From positions 2,257,501-2,321,500 of the forward strand of contig JAUIMM010000689.1 of assembly GCA_031769625.1 (NCBI GenBank): 64,000 nt of DNA, given 5' to 3'. The notes under the pieces were generated by a model. That model was given only the letters and a program-made list of their open reading frames with translations, searched no databases and was not told where the DNA came from. Positions 46,681 through 57,869 of this stretch are shown one piece after another. A program made the position numbers and the translations under genes. The stretch is from Taudactylus pleione. Lineage: Eukaryota > Chordata > Amphibia > Anura > Myobatrachidae. Position 1 is the first letter of the stretch, and every line of letters starts with the position of its first letter.

Positions 46681-46860
46681 CCCAAGCTGGGCAAATACCT
46701 TGCTCCAGGTGCCTTCAATGAGGCGGAGATCACTCCCCTCTATCCAATCCACAGCAAACAAAGCGGCACTCAGGAGACTTTACACTGGGGTGAAATAACG
46801 TGTTTTACTTCAACGTTTCGGGATACGGAGAACCCTTCTTCAGGAACACACAGATAAACA
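46680..46860 (-). repeat. Hammerhead-like repeat copy
   Basis: On the minus strand: GTGTTCCTGAAGA, A, GGG...CCC stem, GAAACGTTGAAG, then about 35 nt later CCTGAGTGCCGCTTTGTTTG. The core matches the hammerhead consensus CUGANGA / GAAA with only a stem offset of one A. It is directly adjacent to the foldback at 46153-46680. Confidence 0.65.
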
Positions 46861-47499
46861 ACATACAATACAACAGACCTTAAATACCTGTGACTGTGCT
46901 TGATTAGACCATATGGTCTGCCCACCTTCGGCAAGCGGACCCCTCGCATTCGGTCGCGGCACCCGCAAACCGGAAGTGACGTCGTCCCCCGTCGGGACAG
47001 TGATGCAGACATGGTAGTGAACATAATGAATATAATAACATAATATAGAAACAAAATATGAAAACAAAGGTAGCGCTGCCACCAATCTAAACAGCGCTAG
47101 CTAGTGCCAAAACCATACATGTGAAATGAAATAAAAGTGAAAAGCATGAATGATATATTTTTATATTCTAAATTATATACACACACACACCAGCCGGAAA
47201 GTATTCGCAACGCTTTACTTTTTCCACATTTTATGTTACAGCCTTGTTCCAAAATGGAATTCATTTCTGTCCTCACAATTCTACACACAATACCCCATAA
47301 TGACAACATGTAAAAAGTTTTTTTTGAAAATTTAATTAAAATAAAACTAAGAAATCACATGTACATAAGTATTCACAACCTACGCTCAATACTTTGTTGA
47401 TGCACCTTTGGCAGCAATTTCAGCCTCAAGTCTTTTTGAACATGATGCCACAAGCTTGGCACACCTATCTTTGGGCACTTTCGCCCATTCCTCTTTGCA

Positions 47500-48359
47500 G
47501 CACCTTGCAAGCTCCATCAGGTTGGATGGGAAGCGTTGGTGCAGAGCCATTTTCAGATCTCTTCAATCAGATTCAAGTCTGGGCTCTGGCTGGACCACTC
47601 AAGGACATTCAGAGTTGTCCTGAAGCCACTCCTTTGATATCTTGGCTGTGTGCTTAGGGTCGTTGTCCTGCTGAAAGATGAACCGTCGCCCCAGTCTGAG
47701 GTCAAGAGCGCTCTGGAGCAGGTTTTCATCCAGGATGTCTCTGTACATTGCTGCATTCATCTTTCCCTTTATCATGACTAGTCTCCCAGTTCCTGCAGCT
47801 GAAAAACATCCCCACAGCATGATGCCACCACCATGCTTCACTGTAGGGATGGTATTGACCTGGTGATGAGAGGTGCCTGGTTTCCTCCAAACATAACGCC
47901 TGGCATTCACGCCGAAGAGTTCAATCTTTGTCTCAACATGGTCTGAGAGTCTTTCAGTTGCATTTTGGCAAACTCCAGGCATATAGCCATGTGCTTTTTA
48001 CTAAGGACTGACTTCTGTCTGGCCACTCTACCATACAGGCCTGATTGGTGGATTGCTGCAGAGATGGTTGTCCTTCTGGAAGGTTCTCCTCTCTCCACAG
48101 AGGAAGGCTGTAGCTCTGACAGAATGACTATCTGGTTCTTGGTCACCTAGCTGACTAGGGCCCTTCTCCCCCGATTGTTCAGTTTAGATGGTCGGCCAAC
48201 TCTAGGAAGAGTACTGGTGGTTTCGAACTTCTTCCATTTATGGATGATGGAGGCCACTGTGCTTCAAAGTAGCAGATATATTTTCCTGTACCCTTCCCCA
48301 GATTTGTGTCTCGAGACGATCCTCTCTTGGAGGTCTACAGACAATTCCTTGGACTTCAT
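47500..48359 (-). pseudogene. Tc1-like transposase, frameshifted
   Basis: Pieces in several frames give the usual order: MKSKELSVDLQERIVSRHKS (HTH start, 48359), a second helix-turn-helix stretch, then [32 protein letters not shown] with the first catalytic region, [19 protein letters not shown] with the second Asp, and SPDLNLIEEI with the last acidic residue. At least three frameshifts separate these. Tc1 transposases cut and paste at TA targets. Inactive. Confidence 0.9.
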
Positions 48360-48560
48360 GCTTGGTTTGTGCTCTGACATGCACTGTCAAGTGTGGGACC
48401 TTTTTATATAGACAGGTGTAATCAACAATTTACCACAGGTGGACTCCAATTAAGCTGTAGGCACATCTCATGGATGATCAGTGGAAACAAGATGCACCCC
48501 GAGCTCAATTTTGAGCTTCATGGCAAAGACCGTGAATACTTATGTACATGTGATGTCTTA

Positions 48561-48860
48561 AGGTGCATACACACGTAACGATTTTTTGAACAATTTAACT
48601 ATAACGACATCGTTATCATTCAATCATTGAAAAAATCGTTCAGTTTCTGAGTTATAATGATGAACTTTTATCGTTCATGCGCGTTCCCGTTTGTAGTTCA
48701 TTCTGACAGACCAACTAAACGATTTTCATTAAGGGAAGTTACGAAAATCGTGTTTAGTTCAAAAAATCGTTCATTACACTTTAACAAATCTGACAGATAA
48801 TCTGACAGAAAATCGTTCATAAAATCGTTGGTAACAAAATCGGGGTGTGTGTATGCACCT
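48561..48860. mobile_element. MITE 1 nested in the Tc1 terminal repeat
   Basis: AGGTGCATAC (48561-48570) is inverted at GTATGCACCT (48851-48860), with TTA on each side. Interior is rich in AACGATTTT/AAAATCGTT. TTA duplication and ends suit a Harbinger-type non-autonomous element. Confidence 0.9.
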
Positions 48861-48863
48861 TTA

Positions 48864-49169
48864 GACTGGGTACACGCCTAAAGATTTTCTGTCCGACTAG
48901 TTGGTTGGAATGAAAATCTGGTAACGTATGGGAGTAACTGATTATCAGCAATTTGCTCCCAAATGCCAGAAAACAGATGAAAAAGGTCGTTCAGACAAGT
49001 TTGAACAAATTGTTTAGATCAAACATTTAACAAACAGTTTTTGTACATTTTCCGGCGTTTGGGAGAAAATTGCTGATTGTCATTTGCTTTCATACCTTAC
49101 CAGATTTTCATTACAACCAATCAACTAGTTGGATGGTTGGACAGATGATCTTTAGGAGTGTACCCAGCC
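48864..49169. mobile_element. MITE 2 nested directly beside MITE 1
   Basis: GACTGGGTACAC (48864-48875) is inverted at GTGTACCCAGCC (49158-49169), again flanked by TTA. Much of the interior folds back (AAATCTGGTAA / TTACCAGATTT; TGATTATCAGCAATTTGCTC / GAAAATTGCTGATTGTCA). Its left TTA is the right TTA of MITE 1. Confidence 0.9.
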
Positions 49170-49337
49170 TTAGTGTTGTGTGTTTTAACAAAAAAAAAAA
49201 TTAGCAAAAATCTCAAATTAACTTTTTACACGTTGTCATTATGAGGTATTGTGTGTAGAATTTTGAGGACAAACATTAATTTGTTCCATTTTTGGAATAG
49301 GGCTAGAAAAAGTGAAGCGTCGTGAATACTTTCCAGA

Positions 49338-49368
<31 letters not shown>

Positions 49369-49380
49369 TTTTATTACTCC

Positions 49381-49620
49381 ATCAGCTGGCACTCCGGACC
49401 CACTGCGGGGTAACTTGCTCCGTTGCCTTCCTTAGGAGGACAGCACCCCCCAACATAAATCTACTATAAAACAGGCGGCACTCGGAGTTTCCAAATACGG
49501 TGGAATCAAATGTGCTTTTAAGTCAACGTTTCGAGGAATGAATCCCCATCCTCGGGATACACATAAGTGCAAGCATAAACAGTGACAACTTAAATAGGCT
49601 TACCTCCCTCATACCCCGCG
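49381..49620 (-). repeat. Hammerhead-like repeat copy
   Basis: On the minus strand near 49550-49515: GTATCCCGAGGA, a hairpin, TCCTCGAAACGTTGACTT, then TCCGAGTGCCGCCTGTTTTA at 49475. Farther along, GCAACGGAGCAAG resembles GCACCTGGAGCAAG in the 46680 copy, so the two copies share a longer unit. Confidence 0.6.
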
Positions 49621-49649
49621 GTCGCCGCAGCCACCTCCCTTAGGACTCT

Positions 49650-50193
49650 GGGCCTGATTCAGACCCGGCGGCAAGCGATGAGTGCTCGCAACCGGGTCGA
49701 TGGTGGACCAGAGCGCATGCGCACGATGGAGCCGGCTCCGTCGTGCACATGCGCGACACCCGTATAGCGACGGACACTCCGTCGCTCCGGGTCTCACAAC
49801 AAAGGGGGCGAGCTGTCGATGTTGAGTGACAGCTCGCACCCTTTGGTGGGCGGGCCTGGGGGGTGGCTACCCAAACGGAGGCGTTCCCATGAGAATGCTT
49901 GTCATTTGGGGGCGGCCCCACTGACATCAAGTGATGTCAGTGGAGAGCTTCCGGCTCTGTTGGAGCCGAAAGCTCTCTGGGGCTTGCGGCCACGAGACCC
50001 TACCACAAGGGTCTCGTCGCAAGTCCGATGGTCGCGATGGTCTTGACCATCGCGACCATCATCATGGCAGCTCACTATAGCTGTGGGTGGTCACCCACAG
50101 CTATGCAAGCGGCCAGGAGGCCGCACAAAGAAAAAAAAAATCCCTGATTCAGAGCGAGCGCTCTTTCAGAGCGTCCGGCTCTGAATCAGGGCC
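49650..50193. mobile_element. MITE with GGCCTGATTCAGA ends
   Basis: GGGCCTGATTCAGACCCGGC is inverted at the right as CCGGCTCTGAATCAGGGCC. The interior is strongly palindromic at several places (AGCTGTCGATGTTGAGTGACAGCT; GGTCGCGATGGTCTTGACCATCGCGACC, described by its ends only) and CpG-rich. No gene. This is the best preserved copy of the family. Confidence 0.75.
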
Positions 50194-50559
50194 TCTGTTT
50201 CCTCCACTTCCGGGATCGGCATCTCCGCAACAACCGGAAGTAACATCATGGGGACCCAGCAGGGGTGACCATGGGAACGCTATGCCCACATACTGCCATT
50301 GGATCTCGGCAACATTCCAGTTTCATGCAGTTTTTTTTTAGTTTAACCTTTTTTACATGAGCGCTATTTTGACAGTGAGGGGGAATGCCCAGCTCATGTC
50401 TAATTTGCCACTTACACTGGATCATATGATCACATGATTGTATTAGTCTCTCATTGGTTTCCATGGTTACTAGCATCATCCTCCTGGGCACTGATGGGCG
50501 GACCCAAGCAAGGCTGACAGGTGTGAAGTGGTTGCGCCGGGGGCCGGCTCTGCACACAG

Positions 50560-50760
50560 ATGACATCCTCATCAGATGCAGGTACACACGAGGGAACTGG
50601 AGGTTATATAAGGTGTGTATTTTATGTATGTTTTTTTTGTATTCTTGATAAAGATTGAATAAACCGAAATGTTGAATAGGAGCTGTTTCCCCATTATTAT
50701 ATTGCATGACCTGTGAGTGCCGCCGATTTTCTTCTCTACATTTGGGTTTGGAACACAGAC
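50560..50760 (+). repeat. Degenerate hammerhead-like repeat copy
   Basis: TTCTTGATAA, a spacer, then CCGAAATGTTGAATAGG at 50640-50680, followed by CTGTGAGTGCCGCCGATTTT at 50711. The core is more decayed than in the other copies. Confidence 0.5.
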
Positions 50761-51226
50761 TCTGGAGGGCATCGGGGCAAGTACTTTGTGTACAGTGGAG
50801 TGCCGGCCTGTTTGCTAATTAATAAGTGTGTGTGTGTGTATACAGGTTTTAATTAAATAGACAAACACCAAACCCTCCGGGTAATGCTCATACAAAATGT
50901 AAACAACTTGGATAGACATATATCACCAGGTGTATGGATGGGCGCTGTATATCTCCAGTCACAGGATGTACCACTGGAGCCTTCACCGCTTTTACTGGTA
51001 AGTCACCCTGGTGTGGTGACAGCTGGCTTTGGGACCAGACTGAAAGCACCACCACAGTGTCACCTAGCCACGCCCGAACGCATTCCATCTAGGGCTTCGT
51101 CAGATATATATAATTTACTATTTTAAAGTATAAAAGCTGATATACATAAGGGATGTGAAGAAGTCCAGCAACCGGACGATACGCGTTATGCACGTTATAC
51201 ACTTTACAATTTAATATTTGCACATT

Positions 51227-51237
51227 ACGTGTGTGTA

Positions 51238-51304
<67 letters not shown>
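51227..51304. repeat. (TG)n(TA)n microsatellite
   Basis: About 22 TG units then about 13 TA units, directly before the left end of the DIRS element. Confidence 0.97.
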
Positions 51305-51306
<2 letters not shown>

Positions 51307-52222
51307 ATCTATCCAGATCCTCATATACCCCACCCCCTGCCTCAGGTAGCCAGTTCTTCCTGTTTGGTGTTTACACCACATAGACGGTGGGACTGCAGGA
51401 GCAGTCCCGCAGACGAGTGCAAAAAAAAAAAAAAAAAAAAAGTTTTACTCTCCATCAAGGCGCGTGGTCTGAGCTGTCCTGGAAGAAGCCTCGCGTCTGA
51501 TTGGAGCCACCCGCTACAACTACCTCCTCCGGCGCCACACAGCTGGCCATGGTAGGTCCAAGTATAGGGCTTTGGCAGGGGCTTTCATGCCCTGGACGGC
51601 ATCCAGATCAAAGGGGATGGCAGGTAAGCGGGTGGTCGCGGCGGCCACTGACGCCGGGACCACGTGGCTGGCCGGAGGATAGCTGCAGTCAGGGGCAGAA
51701 CAGCCTGTCTCCTACACTAGACCGCGGGGACGTGATGTTTCCTGATAAGCCGGGGCTTGTGGCGGCGGCCATGTCAGTTTACCGGGCAGGTCCAAGCAGC
51801 ATAGGGGTGGTCCGCTTCCCCAGCGGCCCCTCCCCCAATCCACACGCTAGTCCAGTCTTCTGGCGCAGCAGGGTGGGTTGCTCCTCCCAGCCTCCATATA
51901 GGGCAGCCAGCGTGTATGTCAGTTGCTCTCAGGACGCTACGCAGTCTCCCTGTATACCTTTCCTACTGCTGGTTCAGGTTTTACAGCGCTCTATCCTACT
52001 AAGCCTAGCGCTGATTATGGTAGCAAGAGCTTATATGTGTATGACTCGCAGCTGTGTTTATGCATGACATGTGATTGTTGGTCTGTGGATACTGTTTGTT
52101 ATGTAAAAGAACTGCGATTCCTGTAAACTATCACTGTCTTTCCCCTTATCCCTTACTGCAGGTGTGTGGGTTGAGAGTAGAAAGTCAGCACATATACTCT
52201 CAGAACCTTGGCATAGTTTAAC

Positions 52223-53604
52223 ATGTCTAAGGAGTCAGAGGGTCAGGTGGTAGGAGCCCTGTTGCTGATATCCTGTATAGCCTGCAAGGCAGGCTTATCC
52301 CAACAGGACTTTCTACAAAATGGGCTTTGTGGGAACTGTTTTAGACAGCCACCACACCAATTAAGTTTACCTATTACAGGCCCTGAGCCCCCTTGGGCAC
52401 CATTTTCTCAGGTTATGGCTCAGGTGGCGGAGCGTCTGGCTGCCCTAGCACCACCGGTTTGGGGTTGGCCTCAGCAGATGCATCCTATGCCCATGATGTG
52501 GCCGCCTTGGATGGACTCTGGTGCTGGTAAGGTTATGGCATCATCCTCGGGGGTTTTTCAGCCTCCCCAGGCTGTCAAACCAAAACAGCCTAAATCTAGG
52601 CGCTGTTTACCTTCTCACACGGGTGAGTATTCCACCGCTGACGAGGAGCAGGTCCAGGACTCTTCTCAGGAGTCTAGCTCAGAGGAGGGTGATGATCATT
52701 TCCCAGTAGCCGATGTCCCCTTTTTGATTAGGGCTGCGAAATCTGTATTAAATATCGAGGAAGGGGATCCTCCGCTTAGGAAGGCATCCCTGTTCAAACG
52801 CCAGAAGGTGGTCGAGGCAGAATTCCCAAAGTCTGAGCGTTTATCAGTACTTATGGGGGAAGCGTGGGTCTGTCCGGATAAGAAAAGCCATCCTTCCAAA
52901 AGAGTGGCGCTTCTATATCCTTTTCCAGCAGAGGACTGTGCTAGGTGGGAGAATCCACAGTCGTTGATGCGCATGTGGTGCAGCTGATTAATCTCTGCTA
53001 ATCCCAGCGGCTTCGCTAAAGGAAACCACGGATAGGAGACTGCAGAGTTGCCTCAAATCAATCTTCTCGCTGGCAGGGACAGCCACCCGCCCAGCTATGG
53101 CTACTGCTTGGGTAGCAAGAGCTATTGAGGAGTGGGTTAAAACTCTAGCAGAGTCCTTACCAGATGCCTCTAAGGATCAGCTGGACATGATCTCCTTTAT
53201 TAGAGAAGGGGCGTCTTATCTGGGAGAGGCCGCCTTAGACGCAGGGATCCTTTCCTCTAGGGTTTCAGCGGAATCCGTGGTGGCACGTAGGATTCTCTGG
53301 TTAAAGGATTGGAAGGCGGATGCCGGGTCCAAGAAGGCCCTAGAATCCCTTCCATTCACAGGGGGGAGTTCTTTTTGGTCCAGAATTGGATAAAATTGTG
53401 GCCTCCATGGCAGCCTCAAAGACTGCAGTTTTGCCATCAGCAGCCTCGTCTAAACTTAGACGGGCGTCCTTTCAGGGGTTTCGGCCACAGGGCAAGGCCA
53501 AGGGTCAGCCCTCGGCAAGATTTCTACCTAAAAAGGCGGGTCCCAGGAAGCCCTGGCAGAACAAGCGTCCAGGTTCTAGAGTCCAGGATAAACCAGTGGC
53601 CTGA
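52223..53604 (+). pseudogene. DIRS gag-like protein
   Basis: The first frame (254 codons from MSKESEGQ) has a Cys pair set (CIAC, then CGNC 13 residues after the second Cys), a Pro-rich part and an acidic stretch (DSSQESSSEEGDD). It ends with TGA at 52985-52987. Related sequence continues at 53097-53393 (ATAWVARAIEEW to SRIG) and 53386-53604 (a basic, Lys/Arg/Pro-rich tail with QGKAKGQPSARFLPKKAG). DIRS gag proteins package the element RNA. At least two frame changes disable it. Confidence 0.8.
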
Positions 53605-54290
53605 TGGGTCGGGCCTCCCTCTGGGGGATCCCAGGGTGGTGGGCCGACTGCTTCGTTTCTCAGAGGCCTGGCATCTCACGGCAGAGGATGCCTGGGTTCG
53701 AGGAGTAGTTTCCCGAGGGTACGCCTTGACGTTTTGGAGGAGTCGTCCTCAGATTTTTTTTTGTGTAAACCCACAGGAGGGTTCAGAAAGGGCTTTGGCC
53801 CTTCAAAAAGCAATTCTTGCTTTACTAGCAGCGGAGGTGGTGGTTCCGGTGCCAGGGAATCAGTTACGGGAGGGGTTTTACTCCAATCTGTTCTTGGTTC
53901 AAAAACCGAATGGGTCATACCAGCCCATTCTAAATCTGAGAGGGCTCAACAAATTTATTCGAGCCCCTGGTTTCCGGATGGAAACGTTGCGATCAATTGT
54001 GTTGGCAATGGAGCAGGGGGGACTATATGGTGTCCTTGGATATACAGGATGCCTACCTCCACATACTAATCACACAGGCCCATCAAAAATGTCTTCGTTT
54101 GCGGTAGGGGGAGAACATTTTCAGTTCCAGGCCCTACCTTTTGGCCTGTCCACAGCCCCTCGGGTGTTCACCAAGGTGATGGCGGTGATGATGGCATGCC
54201 TCAGATGCCAGTGTCAGAATCTTGCCTTACTTGGACGATCTCCTGTTGCTAGGACAGTCCCCGCAGCAGTTACAGGATAATTTGGGGCTG
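53605..54290 (+). pseudogene. DIRS reverse transcriptase
   Basis: The frame 53309-54280 has GFYSNLFLVQKPNGSYQPIL, LNLRGLNKFI and HFQFQALPFGLSTAPRVFTK, all typical DIRS RT blocks. The region that should hold the first catalytic Asp is read in the wrong frame here. The YLDD catalytic box is encoded at 54228-54239 but out of frame with the preceding block. RT would copy element RNA through a circular intermediate. Inactive because of frameshifts. Confidence 0.85.
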
Positions 54291-55440
54291 AAAGTATCAT
54301 ATCTGTACAGTCACGGCTGGGTCATATACTGGAAAAAGTAGTCACCCTGTCCGGTACAACAGATGTGTCACTTGGGGGCAAGATTGGACTCCGTGGTGCA
54401 GAAAATATATCTACCGGAGGAGAAGATTCTTGCCTTACAATCGCGAATAGGCAGATTGCTCCGCAACAGACAGATATCTGTTCTAGTGGCCATGCAGGTG
54501 CTGGGGTCGATGGTGTCCACTTTCAGTATGGTGGAATATGCTCAATTCCACCCCAGACCACTGCAGCAATTAATTCTGTCTCGCTGGAACAAGGATTACC
54601 GCACGATCAAGTCTCAGTTGCTGCGTCTCTCTCCAGAGGTGCGTTTGTCCCTGTCCTGGTGGTTGCAGACAAAGCATCCCAGGCAGGGTCGCCCCTTTTG
54701 GGTGTCGGATTGGGCATTGCTCAAAACAGACACCAGTGTTCAAGGTTCGGGGGCGATGATGGGGGTCACACACTTTTCAAGGAAAGTGGTCAGTGGCGGA
54801 AAGCCGGCTACCGATAAACATCCTGGAACTAAGAGCTATATTCAAAGCTTTAGTTCAGGCTCAGGAAATCCTAAAGGACAGGCCGGTGCAGATACAGTCA
54901 GACAATCGCACCACAGTTGCCTACCTAAATCATCAGTGGGGCACAAGGAGTCGGGCTGCCATGGCAGAGGTATCAAAAATCCTGGTGTGGGTAAAGGGTC
55001 ATCTTCCCCTTCCGTTCTCAGTCGGCAGGAGATAAATGCAGGAGAGTGGGCCCTACATCCACAGGTTTTTCGGAACCTCGTGGACAGGTGGGGTCTACCA
55101 GAAATAGATCTTATGGCGTCAAGAAGGAACAACAAGGTTCCCAGGTACGGATCCTGGCTCAGAGATCCGAGAGCCGAGTTTGTAGCCGCACTGGCAGTAA
55201 AGTGGCGTTACAAGCTGGTATATCTGTTCCCGCCATTTGCTGCTCTTCCCAGAATCATCAGAAAGATCAAACAAGAGGGCAGTACCGTGATATTAATAGC
55301 TCCGGCATGGCCGAGGCGTCACTGGTTCACAGATCTACAATCTCTCTCCATAGACACTCCATGGTCTCTGCCATTGAGACCGGATCTGTTGCTACAGGGT
55401 CCCTGCTGGTACCCGGATCTTCATCGGCTATCTTTGACGG
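54291..55440 (+). pseudogene. DIRS RNase H and linker
   Basis: RNase H active-site positions can be seen: Asp in LLKTDTSVQGSGAMMG (about 54730), Glu in ILELRAIFKALVQAQ (about 54830) and Asp in IQSDNRTTVAYLNHQ (about 54900), in two different frames. This is followed by WGLPEIDLMASRRN and LFPPFAALPRIIRKI, then ILIAPAWPRRHWF, the conserved linker before the recombinase in DIRS elements. Confidence 0.8.
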
Positions 55441-56560
55441 CATGGCTCTTGAGGCCTCCGTCTTGAGGGAGAAAGGGTTTTCTGAGTCCGTTATATGGAC
55501 GATGCTGAAGGCACGGAAACCATCCTCTGCTCGCATCTACTATAGAATTTGGCATACTTTCTTTCAGTGGTGTGAACTGAAAAGATATGACCCAGAGAAA
55601 TTTCTGATCTCCAGAGTGCTTGATTTTCTTCAAAGCGGTCTGGAAAAGGGGCTCCACCTGGCCTCTTTGAGGGTACAGATGTCTGCTCTTTCGGTCTGGT
55701 TCCAACAAAAAATTGCCCTGAGACCAGATATAAGGACCTTTTGTCAGGGAGTGTTGAGGATTCAGCCTCCCTTTGTTCCCCCGGTTGTTCCGTGGGATTT
55801 GACTCTAGTTCTGGGGGTTTTACAGGCTCCTCAGTTTGAGCCTTTAAATACAGTAGACATCAAGTATTTAACAGCAAAGCGTATTTCTTCTTGCTTAGCA
55901 TCTGCACGCAGAGTATCGGATTTAACTGCACTTTCCTTCCGTGCGCCGTTCTTGGTGTTTCATCAAGATAGAGCAGTACTACGTACTAGGGAGGGTTACC
56001 TTCCGAAAGTAGTGTCTCAATTTCATATCAATGAAGAAATGGTGGTAGTTCCAGCTTTTCTGGTTACTAGTCTCTCGACAGGAGAGGCTTCCCTGGATGT
56101 GGTTCGTGCGTTGAGAATATATGTGAAACGCACTAGAAAATGGAGGAAGTATTATTCACTCTTTGTGCTTTATGGTTGTCATAAGCGTGGCTGGTCAGCC
56201 AATAAACAGACACTGGGCAGGTGTATTCCCATGGCAATTTCATTGGCTTATACACAGGCTGGCATGCGGGTGCCGGATTCAGTAACGGCACATTCTACTA
56301 GGGCGGTAGGTCCGTCGTGGGCGGCCCGTCGGGGTGCTTCTGCTGAGCAATTATGCAGGGCAGCCACATGGTCTTCCATCCATACCTTTTGTCAAATTTT
56401 ATGTCTTTTGACACCTTTGCCTCTCAGGATGCCTCCTTTGGGCGTAGGATTCTCCTCTCTTCCAAGAGTCGGGAGCGTCCCCGGCCGTAGGGTTCGTGCT
56501 TTTGATTGGCTGTGGACCCCATGGACCCCGAAGAAGAAAATAAGCGTTATGGCATAACAT
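55441..56560 (+). pseudogene. DIRS tyrosine recombinase
   Basis: An open frame covers an N-terminal SAM-like core-binding domain (RIYYRIWHTFFQWC, SRVLDFLQSGLEKGLHLASL) and the catalytic domain. The first catalytic Arg is in CLASARRVSDLTAL, and the HxxR box is AHSTRAVGPSWAARRGAS. The nucleophile Tyr should follow WSSIHTF. Here the frame changes just after TFCQ, and the Tyr codon (TAT, about 56398-56400) is out of frame. The recombinase would insert circular DNA copies without target duplication. Confidence 0.9.
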
Positions 56561-56945
56561 ACCTTTTAACTTTTTCTTCGAGGTCCATGGGGTCCACGGG
56601 ACACCCACCCAGACGCACCTGTAGTTCCGGGGGTGAGGGGGGGTGGGAGTTTCCGTAAACATATATATTTTTTTTCTCTTGAGAGTCTGGACTCATGAGT
56701 ATGTGTTTCTTCTTTCTTACCCTTTGTTTGTCTTTGCCTGTGTGAGCTTTGTAACGAACTGGCTCCCTGAGGCAGGGGGTGGGGTATATGAGGAGGGACT
56801 CGGTGCATCCTGGGAGCAGAGGGCTCGTTTGTATTAACTGTTTGGTGACCGGGATTCATACCCAACGTATTGAATGTGGACCCCATGGACCTCAAAGAAA
56901 AAGAATTAACAAAGGTATGTTATACCATAACTCTTATTTTCTCAC
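56511..56945. repeat. DIRS right-end inverted repeats
   Basis: GTGGACCCCATGGACC is present at 56511 and 56877 (direct) and as GGTCCATGGGGTCCAC at 56582 (inverted). The block AAATAAGCGTTATGGCATAA with ACATACCTTTT (56537-56570) is inverted at 56912-56940. The right terminal repeat (56756-56794) lies between. Confidence 0.85.
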
Positions 56946-57869
56946 TCCATCCATACCACACCACTGATAGCTGCACAGCAATTAAAGCCGCCAATGTTTA
57001 CTTTAATATTGGTGGCTTATAAAGCTTCTGCCTTACAATAGCCCCACACTTTCTCTACCATTAGCTACAACTATTGTCGCTGGTATATCGGTTCTTCCCA
57101 ACACATCTTGTAAATTCCTTATTTACAGAGCCATGCTTACCTTCTGTTTTAAGTCATTGAATGTTATTTTATGTTTATCATGATCTCCATGTAAAGCTTT
57201 GGCAGATGCTAAAAGAGCATTTCCATATTACAATTGTATATTAGCATTGACTCTGAGTGCCAAATGTATCTGTACATTTATTTGATCTCATAGCTCTACT
57301 TTGCAAAGGTAATGCTGAGTATAAGTCAGTCGGTAAAACTGCAAGTAACTTTAAAAGGAAAATATTGAATTAAAGTGTTGCTGTTTTTACAAGGTGACTT
57401 AGAAAAACTATATATATTTGTTTCTAAGGTTCTTTTCCATATCGAAACTTAACTATTATACTTTTGAATATTCCAAATAAATGCTTAGTACAAAACAACA
57501 TATAAACATTTCCTGGAAGTTAATGTGAGGCAATTGCAAAATGTATTAAACCTACTGCTCCTTTCAAATTATTCAGAAGCACCTGATTTATCTCATGGTA
57601 GGAACTTCTTCATGGTCTAGATATAACTGATTATTTTGACAAGTTTAAATATCCTTTTGGTAGAAATAAGGGCAAACCTCTTGGTTAAGTCTTCTTGGCC
57701 TAATTTGTTCTGATTGTTATTGATTGCTGTTGCTTACCTGTTTGACATTAACACAATGTTGGACAATTTATTATGTGGTTATTTCCTTTTACTTTTCAGG
57801 GAACAAAAGTCAATGCGATGTATATGTGATGCTATTTATTAAATGTTCTCTCATATCACTTGGAAGTAT

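Larger units (their letters stand above)
47191..49338 (-). mobile_element. Tc1-like transposon with long terminal repeats, nested insertions
   Basis: Long terminal inverted repeats of about 200 bp run from GGAAAGTATTCGCAACGCTT at the left to GTCGTGAATACTTTCC at the right, with internal matches such as ACACAATACC[C/T]CATAATGACAAC[A/G]TGT. Both ends abut TA-rich sequence. The transposase lies on the minus strand. The right terminal repeat is interrupted at 48558-49172 by two MITEs. It was about 1.5 kb before the nested insertions. Confidence 0.9.
51318..56945 (+). mobile_element. DIRS-type tyrosine-recombinase retrotransposon
   Basis: The order gag, RT, RNase H, linker, tyrosine recombinase is that of DIRS elements, which use a YR instead of an integrase. 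TCCTCATATACCCCACCCCC at 51318 begins a 39-bp stretch inverted at 56756-56794 (one mismatch), the terminal repeats. Near the right end, 56533-56600 is the inverse of about 56877-56941, consistent with an internal complementary region facing the outer end of the right repeat. The left repeat lacks its outer part, being cut at a microsatellite. All ORFs are broken. Confidence 0.9.
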
